A stretch of DNA of 58,069 nucleotides from assembly GCA_015039365.1 (NCBI GenBank), contig WION01000140.1, positions 72,501 to 130,569 of the forward strand, written 5' to 3'. The first letter of the stretch is position 1, and each line of letters begins with the position of its first letter. Made by a program: the position numbers and the translations under genes. Shown here piece by piece: positions 45,901 to 57,915 of this stretch. Source of the stretch: Amanita rubescens (Eukaryota > Basidiomycota > Agaricomycetes > Agaricales > Amanitaceae). The notes under the pieces are model-generated. The model did no database searches and had not been told where the DNA came from. It saw nothing but the letters and a program-made list of their open reading frames with translations.

Positions 45901-48900
45901 TGCAATATCAATACGCCGCTGATGATCCTCCATGACAAAGTAAAACGATTTGAGCAGCTTAATGACGCGCTTCCGGACGCTCAAACCGGTATCCTAGATC
46001 GAATAAGATGATGGATGTACGGTAGTCAAGAGTCGCTTACGGCTATACGGTCTGCGAATCTTTGCATAATAGTCGCCGGCCACCTCCGGTGAGTCGACCA
46101 TGTACTTGCCGATTAGTTCTACTGCAGCATCACGAACCGCAGGCGAGCTATCGATCAAATGGCTCTCGATCGCCCGGCGAACATTGGGCTAACATTACAT
46201 CAGTTACTGTATTACGTGTATTTCGTAAATTTACCGTTGACAGGATAGTCGCATCGCTAGTCACGATTTGACCTAGCGCACGAAGAGCCTTGGTACGCAT
46301 GAAGATGGCAGGGGCGTCGAGGGCCAGCAAGATGATATTAAGGATAGGTTGGAACGAACTCTTTAGGATGGAATTCGTCCCAATCTCCTCCGCCAGCCGG
46401 TCAATACGTGCTACTTCCTCTTGCGAGCTAAAGACTGTTGGTTCAGATGAATTCAGTTAGGAAATCGCAGGACCAACCCGATATCGAAGATATCTGTTCC
46501 GGGATCTTTCCAGACCTCTCTTAACGCAACTTTAAGCTTGCTTCCAAGTTCAATCAGCTTGCTTTGGTCCTTCAGGTTCAGATCTTCGTCATGATCTGGA
46601 TCTGTAATCCAGCCGTTCACCTGTCGCAATGCGTTTGCCAGCTCCTGGCCAAACGTAGCGGCTGTTAGCTCCCTTGCGCTCTATCACAGTGGTTAGCCGC
46701 TTTCTAGAGCGAGGAATAAAGGTCCCTACATCATATGCTTGATCTTCGGATGATCGTTTACAGAGGTGGGTAGACAGTTCCTTGTGCGAACACAAGAGCT
46801 TATCAAATCCTCTAATATCGACACTGGAGACGATCTACACATTCCATTTTCAAAAAAAAGAGGAAAAACGTGATGATATCGGACCACACACCTCGTCCAA
46901 TGACTTCAACGCCGAACTCTTGCCTTTCTCGCGCCCACTGTCCGGCTTTGTTGACGAGTGGTTCTGACGCACGTTAAGCATACTCGAGCGTATCTTCGCA
47001 GCAACTACGCCTAAATGGTCAAGAGCAATAGTCTTTGCTGCGTTGGTACTCTCGGACTGCTGGCTGTTTGAAGTCTTGACGTCGTCCAAAGAGGATACCT
47101 GCCGAATAGTTTCACTTATGGTCACACTATATAAATTATGAATGACGTACCATATACTTGCACGCTATGCTTAATAGCAAACTTGCGGCAGGCCATTCGG
47201 GCCAATATAGCACGACGAGAAGGTCAGAAATGAGATTATCGAAGATGGTGCGATACTCTGCTTCATTCGTATTCTTTACCGTTTTGCTTTTGCCGGACCT
47301 TTGTGTCAGGAACAGTACAATAGCTTTTGCGGCTTTGGTCGCACTATCCAATCCGGACGCATACAATCGGAGTTCCTGCATAATAATGTAAGGTCGTTCC
47401 AATAGATGAAAAGGATAAATGGCATACCTCTTGGTCATGTTCATCCAAGAAACTCTCCTCCGGCTGTACCCTCCGACCTTGAGACTGACTCTCGGAGAAG
47501 CTCTCCTGACGGCGAAGCGCAACGGCATGCTGCCTTGCTTTCTCAATCCTGCGTGCCTCAACGCAGACGTCGTGCGCCGACGTTTGCACCAACTGCAATA
47601 AGAGAGCCGACACAGTTCTTATCGAGCGCCCGTCTCGCAATCTGTACCTATATCAGACATTGCAACCAAAAAAAAAAACTGAATGTAGTACTCACCGGAA
47701 CTGCCCCGCCTTCTGTTTCGTGTCGGACAACTTGATCAGAGAGTTCAGGATCTCCTTCGATGATCCAGGATCGTTGATCTTCATGATTTGCAAAGATCTA
47801 TCGTATCATAGTCAGAAAAACATTCAAGTAAACGTTATAGTAGCCAGCTTACCGTCCTAATGAGTGACAACGCATCGAGTCTCAACCCTCTCATTGCGCT
47901 CTTGCCGAATGTCCTGATAACAACATTCTCTTTTTCCCCTTTGTCTCGCCGCTTTCCTTTTTCCTTCTCGACGTCTCCATCTCCTCCGCCATCTCCTGAT
48001 TCGACAACAAAAAAGGGTCCAATAGCAATGTATACCGCCTGAATGATGATGGTATCTGACATTGTTATGCTCCCTGCATTGATGAGATTGTTGACGCGAG
48101 GAAGCACAGAAGAGAGCGCCTGAAAAATTTCACTGATCTGACGCCGATAGCCCTGCGAATGGCCAGAGGAATTCTTGACAATGTGCCGCAACGAGGGAGC
48201 CACGTTAGTGAGCGCAGCAGAGGTCGCTTCGACGAATGGATAGATAATCTTCGTTAGTTGGTTCTTGATCGTAGCAAGGCAAGCCGTAATGAGCTCTTCA
48301 GCGTACAGCTAACACCCGAAATTAGCACGGCAAGAACGATTCTTATCACATATCTTACCTGCTTTGGTAACCTGTCGCTGGCCAACAATGCGATGCAGCA
48401 GTCAGCAGCGAGGACGCTATCCCTGGCTACCTCCAACGTCTTGGTCAAATGCCCATGATCTGTCTCTTGCATCTCGTGATCTCTTTCTCTTCTTCCCTGA
48501 CTATCTTCCTCGATCTCATAAGCCATGGAAGCATCCTCTCCGTCTTCTCTGGGTGTCTGAGATTTGGACCTCCTCTCCTGCCTTCTTTCCGCTTGCTTTC
48601 TTCTTTCTTGGCGATGCCGTTCCCTCTCTGCCACTCGGTTGGGCTACAAAAGACGCCGTCGCAAAAGGATCCAAATCCTCTCCGGCTTTCACGCTCCTCT
48701 CGAGCATTTTCAATAGCCTTGACAGCATTTGCGTTTCTATCTCCGTCATGCGGCCCCTACTTCTTGGCGTGTTTAACGCAGCGCTTCCAGGTACGTTGCC
48801 CGCAGTAGTCTTACTCATGTCGCGTTTCGTAGGGCGTGTTACGTGTCCAATGTAATGTGTCAATTTACGGACAACACTAGGGGCAAGGAGAGGGCGAGAA

Positions 48901-50591
48901 TAATCAGTCCCCAAATGTGAAAAGAACTCGGCAGGCAGGTCCGCCGTATCAGAAATGTCAGCAGGTAAAGAATCTTCAGCTTCGAAAATATCTTCAATCA
49001 ATGATGAGAGCTTCTCGAGCGGCGCTAAGAGAGGATTGTCAGAGAGTATACGACGAGACGGGCAGGGTGACAACTTACGTCTCTCATCTCTATCTCCAGT
49101 TCGTCTAGCCGTGGACTTGGTCGCGCTCTTATAGTTGACTCTATGTAGCGTTGGGCTATCATCTTCCGAGCCGTACCCTCCGAACTCAGGCGTACCGTCC
49201 GCCTTCAGGGGCCACATCTTCCCATTTTTGACTGGGGATCCTTTCCTAGATGACGTAGGTGTTTTTAGGTATGACGGCAAAGGAGGAACCGAAATGTACG
49301 CGAGAACCATTTTCTTGCGCGTGGACGACGTTGGTGTGCTTGGTGATTGATTCTCCGGTGTCACGAGAGTGACCTCGCTCTTGTTGGACTTGTTAGAAGG
49401 CGTGGTCGGAGGTAGAATGGACTGCTTGAGCGGGGATGTCTGTCCGGGCACTTTCTTGGATGTTATTGCGCGAGACGCTTCCGCGGTGTGTGATTTGAGA
49501 AGCTGTATACGTTTAATGGACGGTGAATCGATTTCCGCTAACGCTTTCCGTTTACGAGGCGTCGCGGTCAAGGGAGAGTTATTGGCACTGGACATTAGTC
49601 TTATGGGGTCGGGACTCGATTGCAACGGAGGAGTGTGAACACCGACGGGTTGAATGATGATGTCGTTCTCTGTCAGTTCTCTGATTTGACGGGTCTTTTG
49701 TGAAAGAAAATCGTTGAAGAATGCAGGCGAGTCTTCTGGCTTGTACAGTCTCGGTTGTTGTCTCTGTTCCTGCGGCGAGAGAAGAGGCGCCGAAGCGGAT
49801 CCTGTCCTCAGAACGTGGCTTTGGGGATGCTTTGGAGGCGGAGGCGTAGGTTGAGAAAGGGGTTTTTGGATGACCTGAGACTGTACTTGACGAGGGGGTT
49901 CAGGCACTCCGAGGGCAAATGCAAGCGAAGACGAAGCTGACGGAGGCGGAGGAGTCGGATATGCGGAACCTGGTGCAGCGCGCTGAATCACAGACTGCGC
50001 GAAGGGCGTTGGATGGTAATTCGACGATACTGGATGATGAGACCAAGGGTAATACGTTGTCGAGTGTGAGTAGCGGCTAGTCTCCCATCAACGAACTCAT
50101 ATATGCACAGTTAAGAATAACGTACGAAGAAGATTGGTCTCCCAACAACCTGACAGCGTCATTTCTAGTGCCTTCCCAATATCCTCCATCATTAGTAGGG
50201 ACTTGCGACCCGGAGATATACGATAGTTCCTGTGCATACTCTGTATACGGCGGAGGATTTGGTTCCCGCGCATATACGGGTGCATGATAATATCCCTGCT
50301 GCATAAATGTTGGTGGTGTAGCAGTGAAGGTCATGTTACTGAGGTGTCTTGCAACTGTGTAAGGAGTAAGATTAGGAGTGCAATACAAGACATCATATGC
50401 GATATACCATGAGCAGTTGGCGTCGCAGACGCAGGAGGATATACGGCTAAAAGACCTTGAGCATCATGTACCGAATCTAAGGCCGCAGAGGAATGATCCG
50501 GCGAGCGCTGCTGCGGCTGTTGATGATGATAATAATAATTTGAGCTAGCCTGTTGTTGGTTTCTGTACCAGCCGTGACCACCATTGTCCAT
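42963..50591 (-). CDS. SCC2: Cohesin loader Scc2 / Nipped-B / Mis4 homologue
   Basis: Large HEAT-repeat subunit of the Scc2-Scc4 complex, which loads cohesin on chromatin and activates its ATPase. The start is ATG 50591 ([14 protein letters not shown]). An intron with acceptor GAGACTAG joins the second exon in frame to [13 protein letters not shown], so the gene starts upstream of the 49991 frame. The N-terminal region is long, proline-rich and phosphosite-rich ([17 protein letters not shown]). Next comes a fungal Scc2 segment ([22 protein letters not shown]). The HEAT body contains [13 protein letters not shown] and [19 protein letters not shown], the clearest family signature, and the C-terminal Nipped-B domain ends [16 protein letters not shown]. 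More than a dozen introns. Coprinopsis rad9 is the known basidiomycete relative. Confidence 0.87.
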
Positions 50592-50812
50592 GACAGTGAA
50601 CGGAAAGCTGAGAGCGGAACGAGCGCCTGGCCTCCCAAATAAATGCGCGACGCGTGCAGGTAGTGGAGTGCGTCACGCCACGATGTGACAAATTTGTGAC
50701 AGGGGGGAACGGCAAGACGATGGCTGGTAAAAATTCACGCACGCCAGTCCTATTTCTGATGCAGAGTTTGTCTAACGTGTCCAGGACAATCCAGCCAAAA
50801 ATCCCATAGAAC
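50592..50812. promoter_or_regulatory. Divergent promoter region of SCC2 and the DEAH helicase
   Basis: Only 221 bases separate the two start codons. The region contains two direct TGTGACA heptamers (50684-50690 and 50695-50701) that frame a 10-base palindrome ACAAATTTGT, plus CG-rich steps (GCGCGACGCGTGC). No TATA element is evident. Co-regulation is inference. Confidence 0.5.
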
Positions 50813-53512
50813 ATGCTAAAATCACCGCCATCGTCACCGCTGAAGAGCGTTCATCTCGGCGACAAATTTCACAAACACCATAAACGGAAGGCGTCGCACG
50901 ACGAGGAGAACCGTCACAGAAAGCCTGTGAAAGTCAACGGGACGTTACATATTCCGCACGGTCTTTTAAACGGTCGGAAACACAAGAAAGCGCGGCATTC
51001 TTATGGAGGAGATGCCGAACCAAACGGTTTGGTTAACGGGATGAAATCTAGCTCACCCGGAGGCATAAAATTTACGGCTTTGCAAGAGCAGCGCAAGCAG
51101 CTGCCCATTGCAAAAGGTTTGTTGATAGTTTTAGTAACCTTACGTTGCTAACGCAAGTGAAATAGGCAGAGAAGCCCTTATCGAGGAAATACGCAAAAAC
51201 GAAGTGACCGTCCTTATCGGGGAAACAGGGTCTGGAAAAACAACGCGTACTGTCTCCTCTTCGTGTGTGAATGATCCAGTTTCGCTTAATTTTTCCTCAA
51301 GAGGTTCCTCAATACCTGCTAGAGTCCGGCATATCAGGCCCAGGCATTATCGCCGTCACACAACCTCGCCGAGTGGCTGCTACCACTCTTGCCTCACGCG
51401 TCGCTCTCGAACAAAATGGATCCTCCGTCGGGAAACTCGTCGGTTACTCTGTCCGTTTCGACGAAAAATACAGTCCCGAAACGCGCATCAAGTACATGAC
51501 AGACGGCATGATCGTGCAAGAACTATTGTCCGATCCATTGTTAAGCAGATACAGCGTGGTAATTGTGGATGAGGCGCACGAAAGGACACTAAGAACGGAT
51601 CTATTGCTAGCTAATTTGAAAACGATATTAAAAAAACGGAGAGGGGGGACACGAGAAGGCAAGGGGAAAGGGAAATGGAAGGAAGATGGCCCTGGACCGC
51701 TTAAAATTGTGGTGATGAGCGCCACACTAGACGCTGGAAAATTCAGCAAGTTTTTTCACGAGTACGTGCCCACTCGAACTGCCTAATCGACTCGCCTAAC
51801 CATGTGGAATCCAAAGTGCCAAAATTCTTTATATCAAAGGACGCCAACACCCAGTCAAAATATTTCACTCCACACAAGGGCAACCAGATTACGTAGACGC
51901 AGCGATGAGAACATTTTTTCAGATACACACAGACCAACCTTCAGGCGATGTTTTGATATTCTTACCAGGTGAGCGGCGTTAGTTTATCCCCATGTGCATA
52001 ACATAATTTCTGTTAAAGGGCAAGAAGACATTGATTCCCTTGAAAAATCCATCCAACTCTTTGCCAACCGCCTACCTCAGGACAAGATGCAGGTCCTGAT
52101 CACACCCATGTACGCAGCCCAATCACCTGGGGCAAATGCCAAAGTATTTGCCACTACACCTTCAGACACACGAAAATGTATACTAGCCACCAACATTGCT
52201 GAAACCTCCATCACTATCCCTGGCGTGAAATACGTCATTGACACCGGAAAATGTAAAGAAAAGCGCTACCTAGCGCGCGATACTGGGGGAGGTGTGTTTT
52301 TTTCAATTTTCTCCCCTTCGCGCCTTGAGCTAATTCCGATATGGAGGTTTCGACACCCTCCTGACAAGAGACATTACCAAATCGTCTGCGATGCAACGAA
52401 CAGGCCGTGCAGGCCGTGAAGGTCCCGGATTTTGTTTCCGGCTCTATACCGAAGAATCCTTCAACAACATGCCCGTATCCCCAGAACCAGAAATAATGCG
52501 CGTTAGCCTGACATCCAGCATTCTCAAACTAAAATGTTTAGATCAAGATCTAGAAGATTTAGATCTCATGGACAAACCAGACCAAGATTCAAGTACGTTT
52601 TCGTCTACGTTGCTCTCTCTCGAAGCACAACTGACTTTCTCCACCCAGTAATCTCGGCTCTCAAAACTCTATGGCTGCTCTCCGCTTTGGATAATTCAAA
52701 GCGGCTGACAGAAATGGGTCGTCAAATGGCGCTATTCCCGCTTGAACCAACGCACGCGCGTTCCATTCTGGCATCGCACGAATACGGTTGCGCACCTCAA
52801 GTTTTATCAATCATCTCTATATTATCGGCATCGTCGAAGTTATTTGTCGACGTGTCAGGGCAGAGGGAAAATGCGGCGGAAGCTAGAAAGGCTTTCGTTA
52901 ACATTAGAGGAGACCATCTGACCATTTTGAATGTGGTCAGAGCGTACGAAGACGTATGCCGCGGTCAAGAACAGGAAGGACCGGGGAAGGAGGATGATGT
53001 TACGGGAGATGATGGCTACGTGAAGAAAAAGGGAAAGGGCAAAGGAAAAGCAGAACGAAAAGAATGGTGTCGGAGGTATTGGGTGAACGAGAGGACGTTA
53101 ATTGAAGCCAGGGAGATTCGGAAACAATTACAAGGCGCCTGTCACCGTCTTGGGTGGACAGAAAACTTACGCGATATCGGTGGGAGTGGGGAGAAGGACG
53201 AAGAAAACATTCTATTGTCTATGGGATCTGGCCTGGTACAAAATTCCGCTTTTTTGCAGCCCGATGGAACCTACAAGCAAACGATGGGTCGTTCGATTGT
53301 GAAGATCCATCCAGGGTCTGTATTGGCAGAGAAAAAAGTGCCGGCCATCGTTTACGACGTGTTGGTGAGTGTCAAAAAAAAATTCAAGATCCGTCCAAAT
53401 GCTGAGATTGGGATTGTAGATTTATACGAACCAGATATATGCTCGAGGAGTGTCTGCTATACCCCGTAGTTTCTTTGCGACGTATAGCGCTTTGAATCAG
53501 AGGAAAGCATAG
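50813..53512 (+). CDS. DHR2: DEAH-box RNA helicase, Dhr2/DHX33 type
   Basis: ATP-dependent RNA helicase of the DEAH/RHA group. Dhr2 acts in early pre-rRNA processing in the nucleolus. A basic N-terminal segment ([18 protein letters not shown]) fits nucleolar targeting. Helicase motifs in order: [10 protein letters not shown] (I; the intron donor after GKTT with acceptor AG restores QVPQYL), TQPRRVAA (Ia), DEAHERT (II), SATLD (III), FLPGQEDI (IV), TNIAETS (V) and QRTGRAGR (VI), then HA2 and OB regions. A last intron with a GTGAGTGTC donor and TGTAG acceptor gives [12 protein letters not shown], matching the family; the unspliced frame would end wrongly. About six introns. Ends QRKA. Confidence 0.85.
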
Positions 53513-53600
53513 TTACCACTAGTACAAAATATAAACGCGTTTCAATCTAATTCACACGTACCATGCCTTCTTTTTGCCACCCAAGTCGAGAAACAAACTC

Positions 53601-54430
53601 ATGTCTGTATCTCTGCTCATTGTCAACCCGAACTCCTCTCAATCCGTAACGGACGGCTTGGAGTCTAGCTTACGACCCTACATTCCTCCGGGTGTTACTC
53701 TAACCTTTTACACGGGACCTAAGGAATCTCCCTTGTCCATCAACAACATCACAGATGAGATCCTATCCTCCGCCGTCTGCTTTAAAGACCTGCAAGAAGG
53801 GGGTCTTTTGGACAAATACGATGGATTCTTGATCTGCTGTTGTACGTTTTGTACATACATTATCTCTATCGCCATCGACTCTAATCACCTCTTACGTAGT
53901 CTCGGACCACCCATTGATCCACATGCTACGTGAGACGCTCAGTTTCAAGCCTATCGTCGGAATCCTAGAGTCCGCCATAACTCGATCCCTTCTCATCGGC
54001 AAGCGATTTGGGATCATCACCACGGGATCAGGCTACATGTACGAGCGATACAACGAGGTCCAGTCGTTCATGGGTGCCAAATCTGAGAGGTTTGCAGGGT
54101 ACATTCCTACTGGACTAGGAGTTGTCGAGTTGAGGGTCGGTGACCGGGATCACGTACAATTGGAGATGAAAAAGTCCAGCATCAGATGTGCAGAAGCTGG
54201 AGCGGATGTGATAGTTTTGGGATGTGCAGGTTCGTAATTGGGACTTGAAGGTTTGTATGGCTTGGCGTTGATCGAATGTTGCTCTCATAGGTATGGCTGG
54301 AATGGAACAGCTGGTACGGCAAAGTGTGGTCGGCGCTGGGTTAAAGACGGTGAAAGTGGTGGATGGCGCTAGAGCTGGGGTAGAGATCCTTGCTGGTCTG
54401 GTTCGACTGTCGCGTGCCGATGCGACGTAA
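53601..54430 (+). CDS. DCG1: Dcg1-like Asp/Glu/hydantoin racemase family protein (236 aa)
   Basis: Three exons (53601-53841, 53900-54229, 54291-54430) encode 236 residues. Two cysteines in the family's catalytic places are visible, CCFSDHP at the first junction and GCAGMAGM at the second, both restored only by splicing. The sequence starts MSVSLLIVNPNSSQSVT and contains FGIITTG. Hydantoin/Asp-Glu racemases use such a cysteine pair. Yeast Dcg1 is linked to allantoin and nitrogen metabolism by regulation, but its reaction is not firmly established. It follows the helicase on the same strand by 88 bases. Confidence 0.85.
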
Positions 54431-55077
54431 CTGTGAGTGCCAGGGAAGTCATACACAGCTTGAAGTTGTACAAGATTGAAAATTGTATCATTAAAGTCCG
54501 TGTCATACTTTTCGTATGGATATAAAGGATACATTCAACGGTTACGACAAGCTCCATGCTCCTGATAAATTCTGGCACTTGACCATAACAGACTCAAGTC
54601 AAGTAGGTCAACGTGCTGTGCTAAAGGGATCCTGTGAACTTGATGTTTACACACGGCGCGCCATCAATATCGCGCGCGCGCTGACGCCGAGGGCCAGGGA
54701 AAACGCGACACAAAACATAATCCCATCTGGGTGTGTGCATCCGGCAATATTATCAATATTCGGGTTTAAATTCACCGGTAGTCCAGTCAATGAGGCCAAT
54801 TACTTATAGTCGAGCCATTATGCATTAACGATGATATTCGTGGGTAATAATCAATAAAGCTTCAACAAGCTCCGAGTAGTACGACGAGCACTAGTACCTA
54901 CGCCCCATCTCTCGCCCTCCTCTATTTTTATCCACCGTAGGGCGAATGCCGAGTGCGTTGTGACTATGGAACTGCAAGGGAGCCCCAGACTCTGGCGGCC
55001 AGTTGATCCGGCCGATCCATTTGAAATCATCCCTTCTCTCCGAAAAGTTGATCACTGTCATATGTCAGTTCACCAAC
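54431..55077. other. Convergent intergenic region
   Basis: 3' regions of the DCG1-like gene (+) and the 55078 gene (-). No supported gene, despite open frames at 54516-54809. Confidence 0.45.
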
Positions 55078-55985
55078 TCATCTCAAACTCAAGTCGATCA
55101 TACCCATATTCGTCCTTATTTCGTTCAATGCTTCTTTGGCCAACCTTACACGAGCTATCGTCGTTAGTCGTTCATCTCGAATTGGTTGAAGATCTTTTTT
55201 TTCTACCACCTGCGCATGTCGAATGTTTATTTGCGATCCTTTGTATTCTTTCTCGAAGATTGCTAGAGACCTGTTGTGAGATCATTTCTTTTTTCTCTGT
55301 GGGGGTAATCTCACGAGCAAAGTCTTTCTCGACCCATCTTATCGTCGCCCCGCGCGGAATAAGATATTCGGGCAAGGGATCGAAAAGTGACACAGCTGCA
55401 ACGAAGGCAAGCCTTGGGTCTCCTGGGACGGAACCGATGTAGAATGCTTTAAAGCTCCACTGTGTAGTAACCCTTCCCTCTGTGTCCTGTAAAATACAGT
55501 CCATTTACTAAAACTGCAAAAATTATAATCATGACTGACAATAGGGCTGTGCGAGATGCCATAGATGTTACCTTCCTTCGGTAGTGGTGGCTTGTATTTA
55601 TAGCTGGAGCTCTTTACAACCGCAGGGGGCGTGGTTTCCGCGCTAGAGAGCAGCGCAAAATAAAACAACGCGGCGTAGTACAAAAATAGCATGATTGAAA
55701 TAACTTCAATTTCATGAATTGTTAGTATCAATGACAAAGGTAAAGCGGACAACTTACGATGTTCTCAGCTGCAGGTGATGAGAAGGAGGCCGGCTCAAGA
55801 GGGGGCGGAAAAAGAACCTGAAATTTAAGGAGCAGCGTAGACCGAGATGCCCTTTCGTCATCACGGTTACTATGAGGCAATGTCACTGTGCCCTGGCGGA
55901 ACAAATAATCCAATCGTCGTTGATCAATCACTCCACTAGTTGCATAGCATGGTTGATCGAATCTGGCAGGTGGTCGTGACGCGCA
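55078..55985 (-). CDS. Hypothetical protein, 5' end possibly cut by a duplication
   Basis: The family is not recognised. Coding exons on the minus strand include VIDQRRLDYLFRQGTVTLP...PPPLEPASF (about 55740-55980), a hydrophobic segment MLFLYYAALFYFALLSS, a basic stretch YKYKPPLPKEG, then DTEGRVTTQWSFKAFYIG, WVEKDFAREITPTEKKEM and, after a last intron, STCAARVRLAKEALNEIRTN, ending MGMIDLSLR at 55078. One predicted junction (near 55740) does not keep phase with canonical sites, so the model is incomplete. The first exon has no ATG and begins exactly where an inverted copy of the CFA-synthase 3' end starts (55985), suggesting loss of the true 5' end. The alternative is a shorter gene starting at ATG 55692. 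Confidence 0.45.
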
Positions 55986-56545
55986 ACGTGAACCAGCTCT
56001 CGAGGTCAGCTAACTATCGGTTCAGAATCAATGTCAAATAACATTGAACATTATGGACGCACGTGTCGAGAATGACGCAAGCGATTCGTTGATAACTTTT
56101 ACAAAGTAATTGTACCTGTTTTATAGAGGGATTATCCAGATATTGTTGGTGAGCAACACGGTGATAAAGGCAAGGCAGAAATTGAAATCTTCAAGCGGAA
56201 ATGGATATGTGAGCCCTGAATCTCCTCCTACTAGGTTAGATTTTCCATTTAGACGTCTTTGCAAGATCACTTTTCTTGGGGTGAATTTTTCTTCAGATCT
56301 GGAGTTCTTGGAAGTAAGGTCACTAAGGTCGACCTCTACTATCACCATTTCTCACTAGATTTTCTTCGCAGATCATGTCATAACGGTCATGAGGGGAGAC
56401 AATCCCATGTTCGGTCGTTTGTTGTAATAGCGCCAATTTTTTAATTGAATTGGAACCGTCTTCTCCCGTAATCTTACCAGCTGGATTTTAGGCTATAGGG
56501 GTAGTTCTAGTTTCTCTAGAACGGCGAGCCACCCGAATGCACCAG
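55985..56545. repeat. Dispersed inverted duplication, copy of CFA-synthase 3' end
   Basis: This segment is the reverse complement of about 33590-34165, so it carries the last exons (with KRKW, the DHFSWGE-like block and the final exon) and 3' flank of CFA-synthase-like copy 2 in plus orientation. Lacking the catalytic domain, it is a gene fragment. Similarity is high but differs by several substitutions and short indels. Confidence 0.85.
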
Positions 56546-56878
56546 AGAGGGAGGGGCATCTGTTCCGTTTCTCCTGTCTCGAGTCTATGGCCCATGGGAA
56601 AATCATTGTTACAACCACAATTGAATCGCGATTTATAACCCATTGACTTCTTTCTCCATGCAATGATGTGAACGGCTCGTCTTTCACTCGAAACTGTCGC
56701 AAGCGCTATACTTGAAGAGGTTCCACTCGACAAGGTTTTGCCCTAGTTGCCTGTCACACTGCAAGCGCTTGTATATCTTATCTAAGGCACTTTTAGCACA
56801 ACTTTACCCAAACCTACTAGCATTGTACGACTGTTGCTTTTATCGTCATTACCAGATCTGATCGTGTTGCTAGCGCAG
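56546..56878. other. Upstream region of the 56879 gene
   Basis: Contains the presumed promoter and 5' UTR of the next gene. No separate gene is supported. Confidence 0.4.
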
Positions 56879-57691
56879 ATGACATCATCCGTCGAAATTA
56901 CTCTTTGGGGAGGGCTGCCGGCCGTCAAAAAGGAGGTGGTTGACACCTTTCTGGCTGCTGATGCTCCCGCCGAAACCTTCTTCAACGCATTGTCTGCATG
57001 CCGATCCACAACACACCTGCTCTCCGTGATTCGTGAGCACTATCTCGGTTCACGCCACCCCAACAGTACCCAGTCTTCGTACGCTGTCCATTATCACAAC
57101 CCTACGGAATACCATATCACGGGGGTAGTCGTACTCAAGCGGCGCTTCGTGGTCCAACACGAAGGATTCGTCTTCAGGGTTCACCACCAACCACCGGCAG
57201 GGCATGGACCAGCCGAAGCGGACTTCCTCATTTGTGTTGACACACCGCCCAGATCAATCTTCGCCTTCCACAAGGTTGCCATCGACCGTATCAATTGTTC
57301 TCTGGTCCATCCTATGGCTCTTCAAGGAACATTCCGTCGTCCAATGGTCTGGCGCATGGGTCAGGTTACTGGCAACTACGTATTCAACTTGAACCTACTT
57401 CAAGTTGGCGTCTTGCTTCAGGCAATTATCACGCCGAATCCAAATCCGCCATACCACGCGTTACGAGTAAACTGCTTTTCGCACTCGCGGGTTATACGAA
57501 CAGTCCTCCGTTACATTATCCAGGCGCAGCAAATTCCAGACAGCGAAATCATAGTTACTGCACACGAGCCGCATGTACGCGGTGTAACCCTTGGAAAATG
57601 CTTCGGCTTCCGTTTGGATCGTGAAGATCAGGGAGAGTCTGCAGCTATATTTACTACCTATAGTGGACAATATAACCTGGCTCACGCTTGA
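56879..57691 (+). CDS. Uncharacterised 270-aa protein
   Basis: Single uninterrupted frame from MTSSVEITLWGG to a stop at 57689-57691, ending YSGQYNLAHA. I do not recognise the family. It contains mixed alpha-beta sequence (VVVLKRRFVVQHEGFVFRVHH, FLICVDTPPRSIFAFHKVAIDRI), a few cysteines and histidines, no signal peptide and no membrane segment. ATG 56879 is preferred over 56834 because the intervening residues are a hydrophobic run unlike the rest. It sits 334 bases right of the CFA-synthase fragment. Confidence 0.55.
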   Translation: MTSSVEITLWGGLPAVKKEVVDTFLAADAPAETFFNALSACRSTTHLLSVIREHYLGSRHPNSTQSSYAVHYHNPTEYHITGVVVLKRRFVVQHEGFVFRVHHQPPAGHGPAEADFLICVDTPPRSIFAFHKVAIDRINCSLVHPMALQGTFRRPMVWRMGQVTGNYVFNLNLLQVGVLLQAIITPNPNPPYHALRVNCFSHSRVIRTVLRYIIQAQQIPDSEIIVTAHEPHVRGVTLGKCFGFRLDREDQGESAAIFTTYSGQYNLAHA

Positions 57692-57915
57692 GGCTTGAGG
57701 TCGCCCACCCCAAGTGCACATCTCCCGCTCCTTCAAGTCGTCGGTTTCCACGGTTTCCAAGGATCCTCTGTCATCGCGCCTGTCTTTGTCCTTTTCGATC
57801 CTGTCGCTACAATAATTACTATATCATGGACAGACGTGAGCAATGTATTTGACCAATCCTCGTGCAATCGTGATCACTCGTCGTTCATTAATCATTGGTT
57901 GTTATTTTATGATCA

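Noticed and set aside
48258..48855. Long plus-strand frames in the 48-50 kb region
   Set aside because: They are shadows of SCC2 exons on the minus strand and have no independent start context.
50077..50388. Separate small gene upstream of SCC2 at 50.1-50.4 kb
   Set aside because: Splicing joins it in frame to both the upstream MDNGGHG exon and the downstream SCC2 exon, so it is an SCC2 exon.
54960..55442. 160-codon plus-strand open frame
   Set aside because: It is antisense to the minus-strand hypothetical gene, whose frame and spliced ending look far more protein-like.
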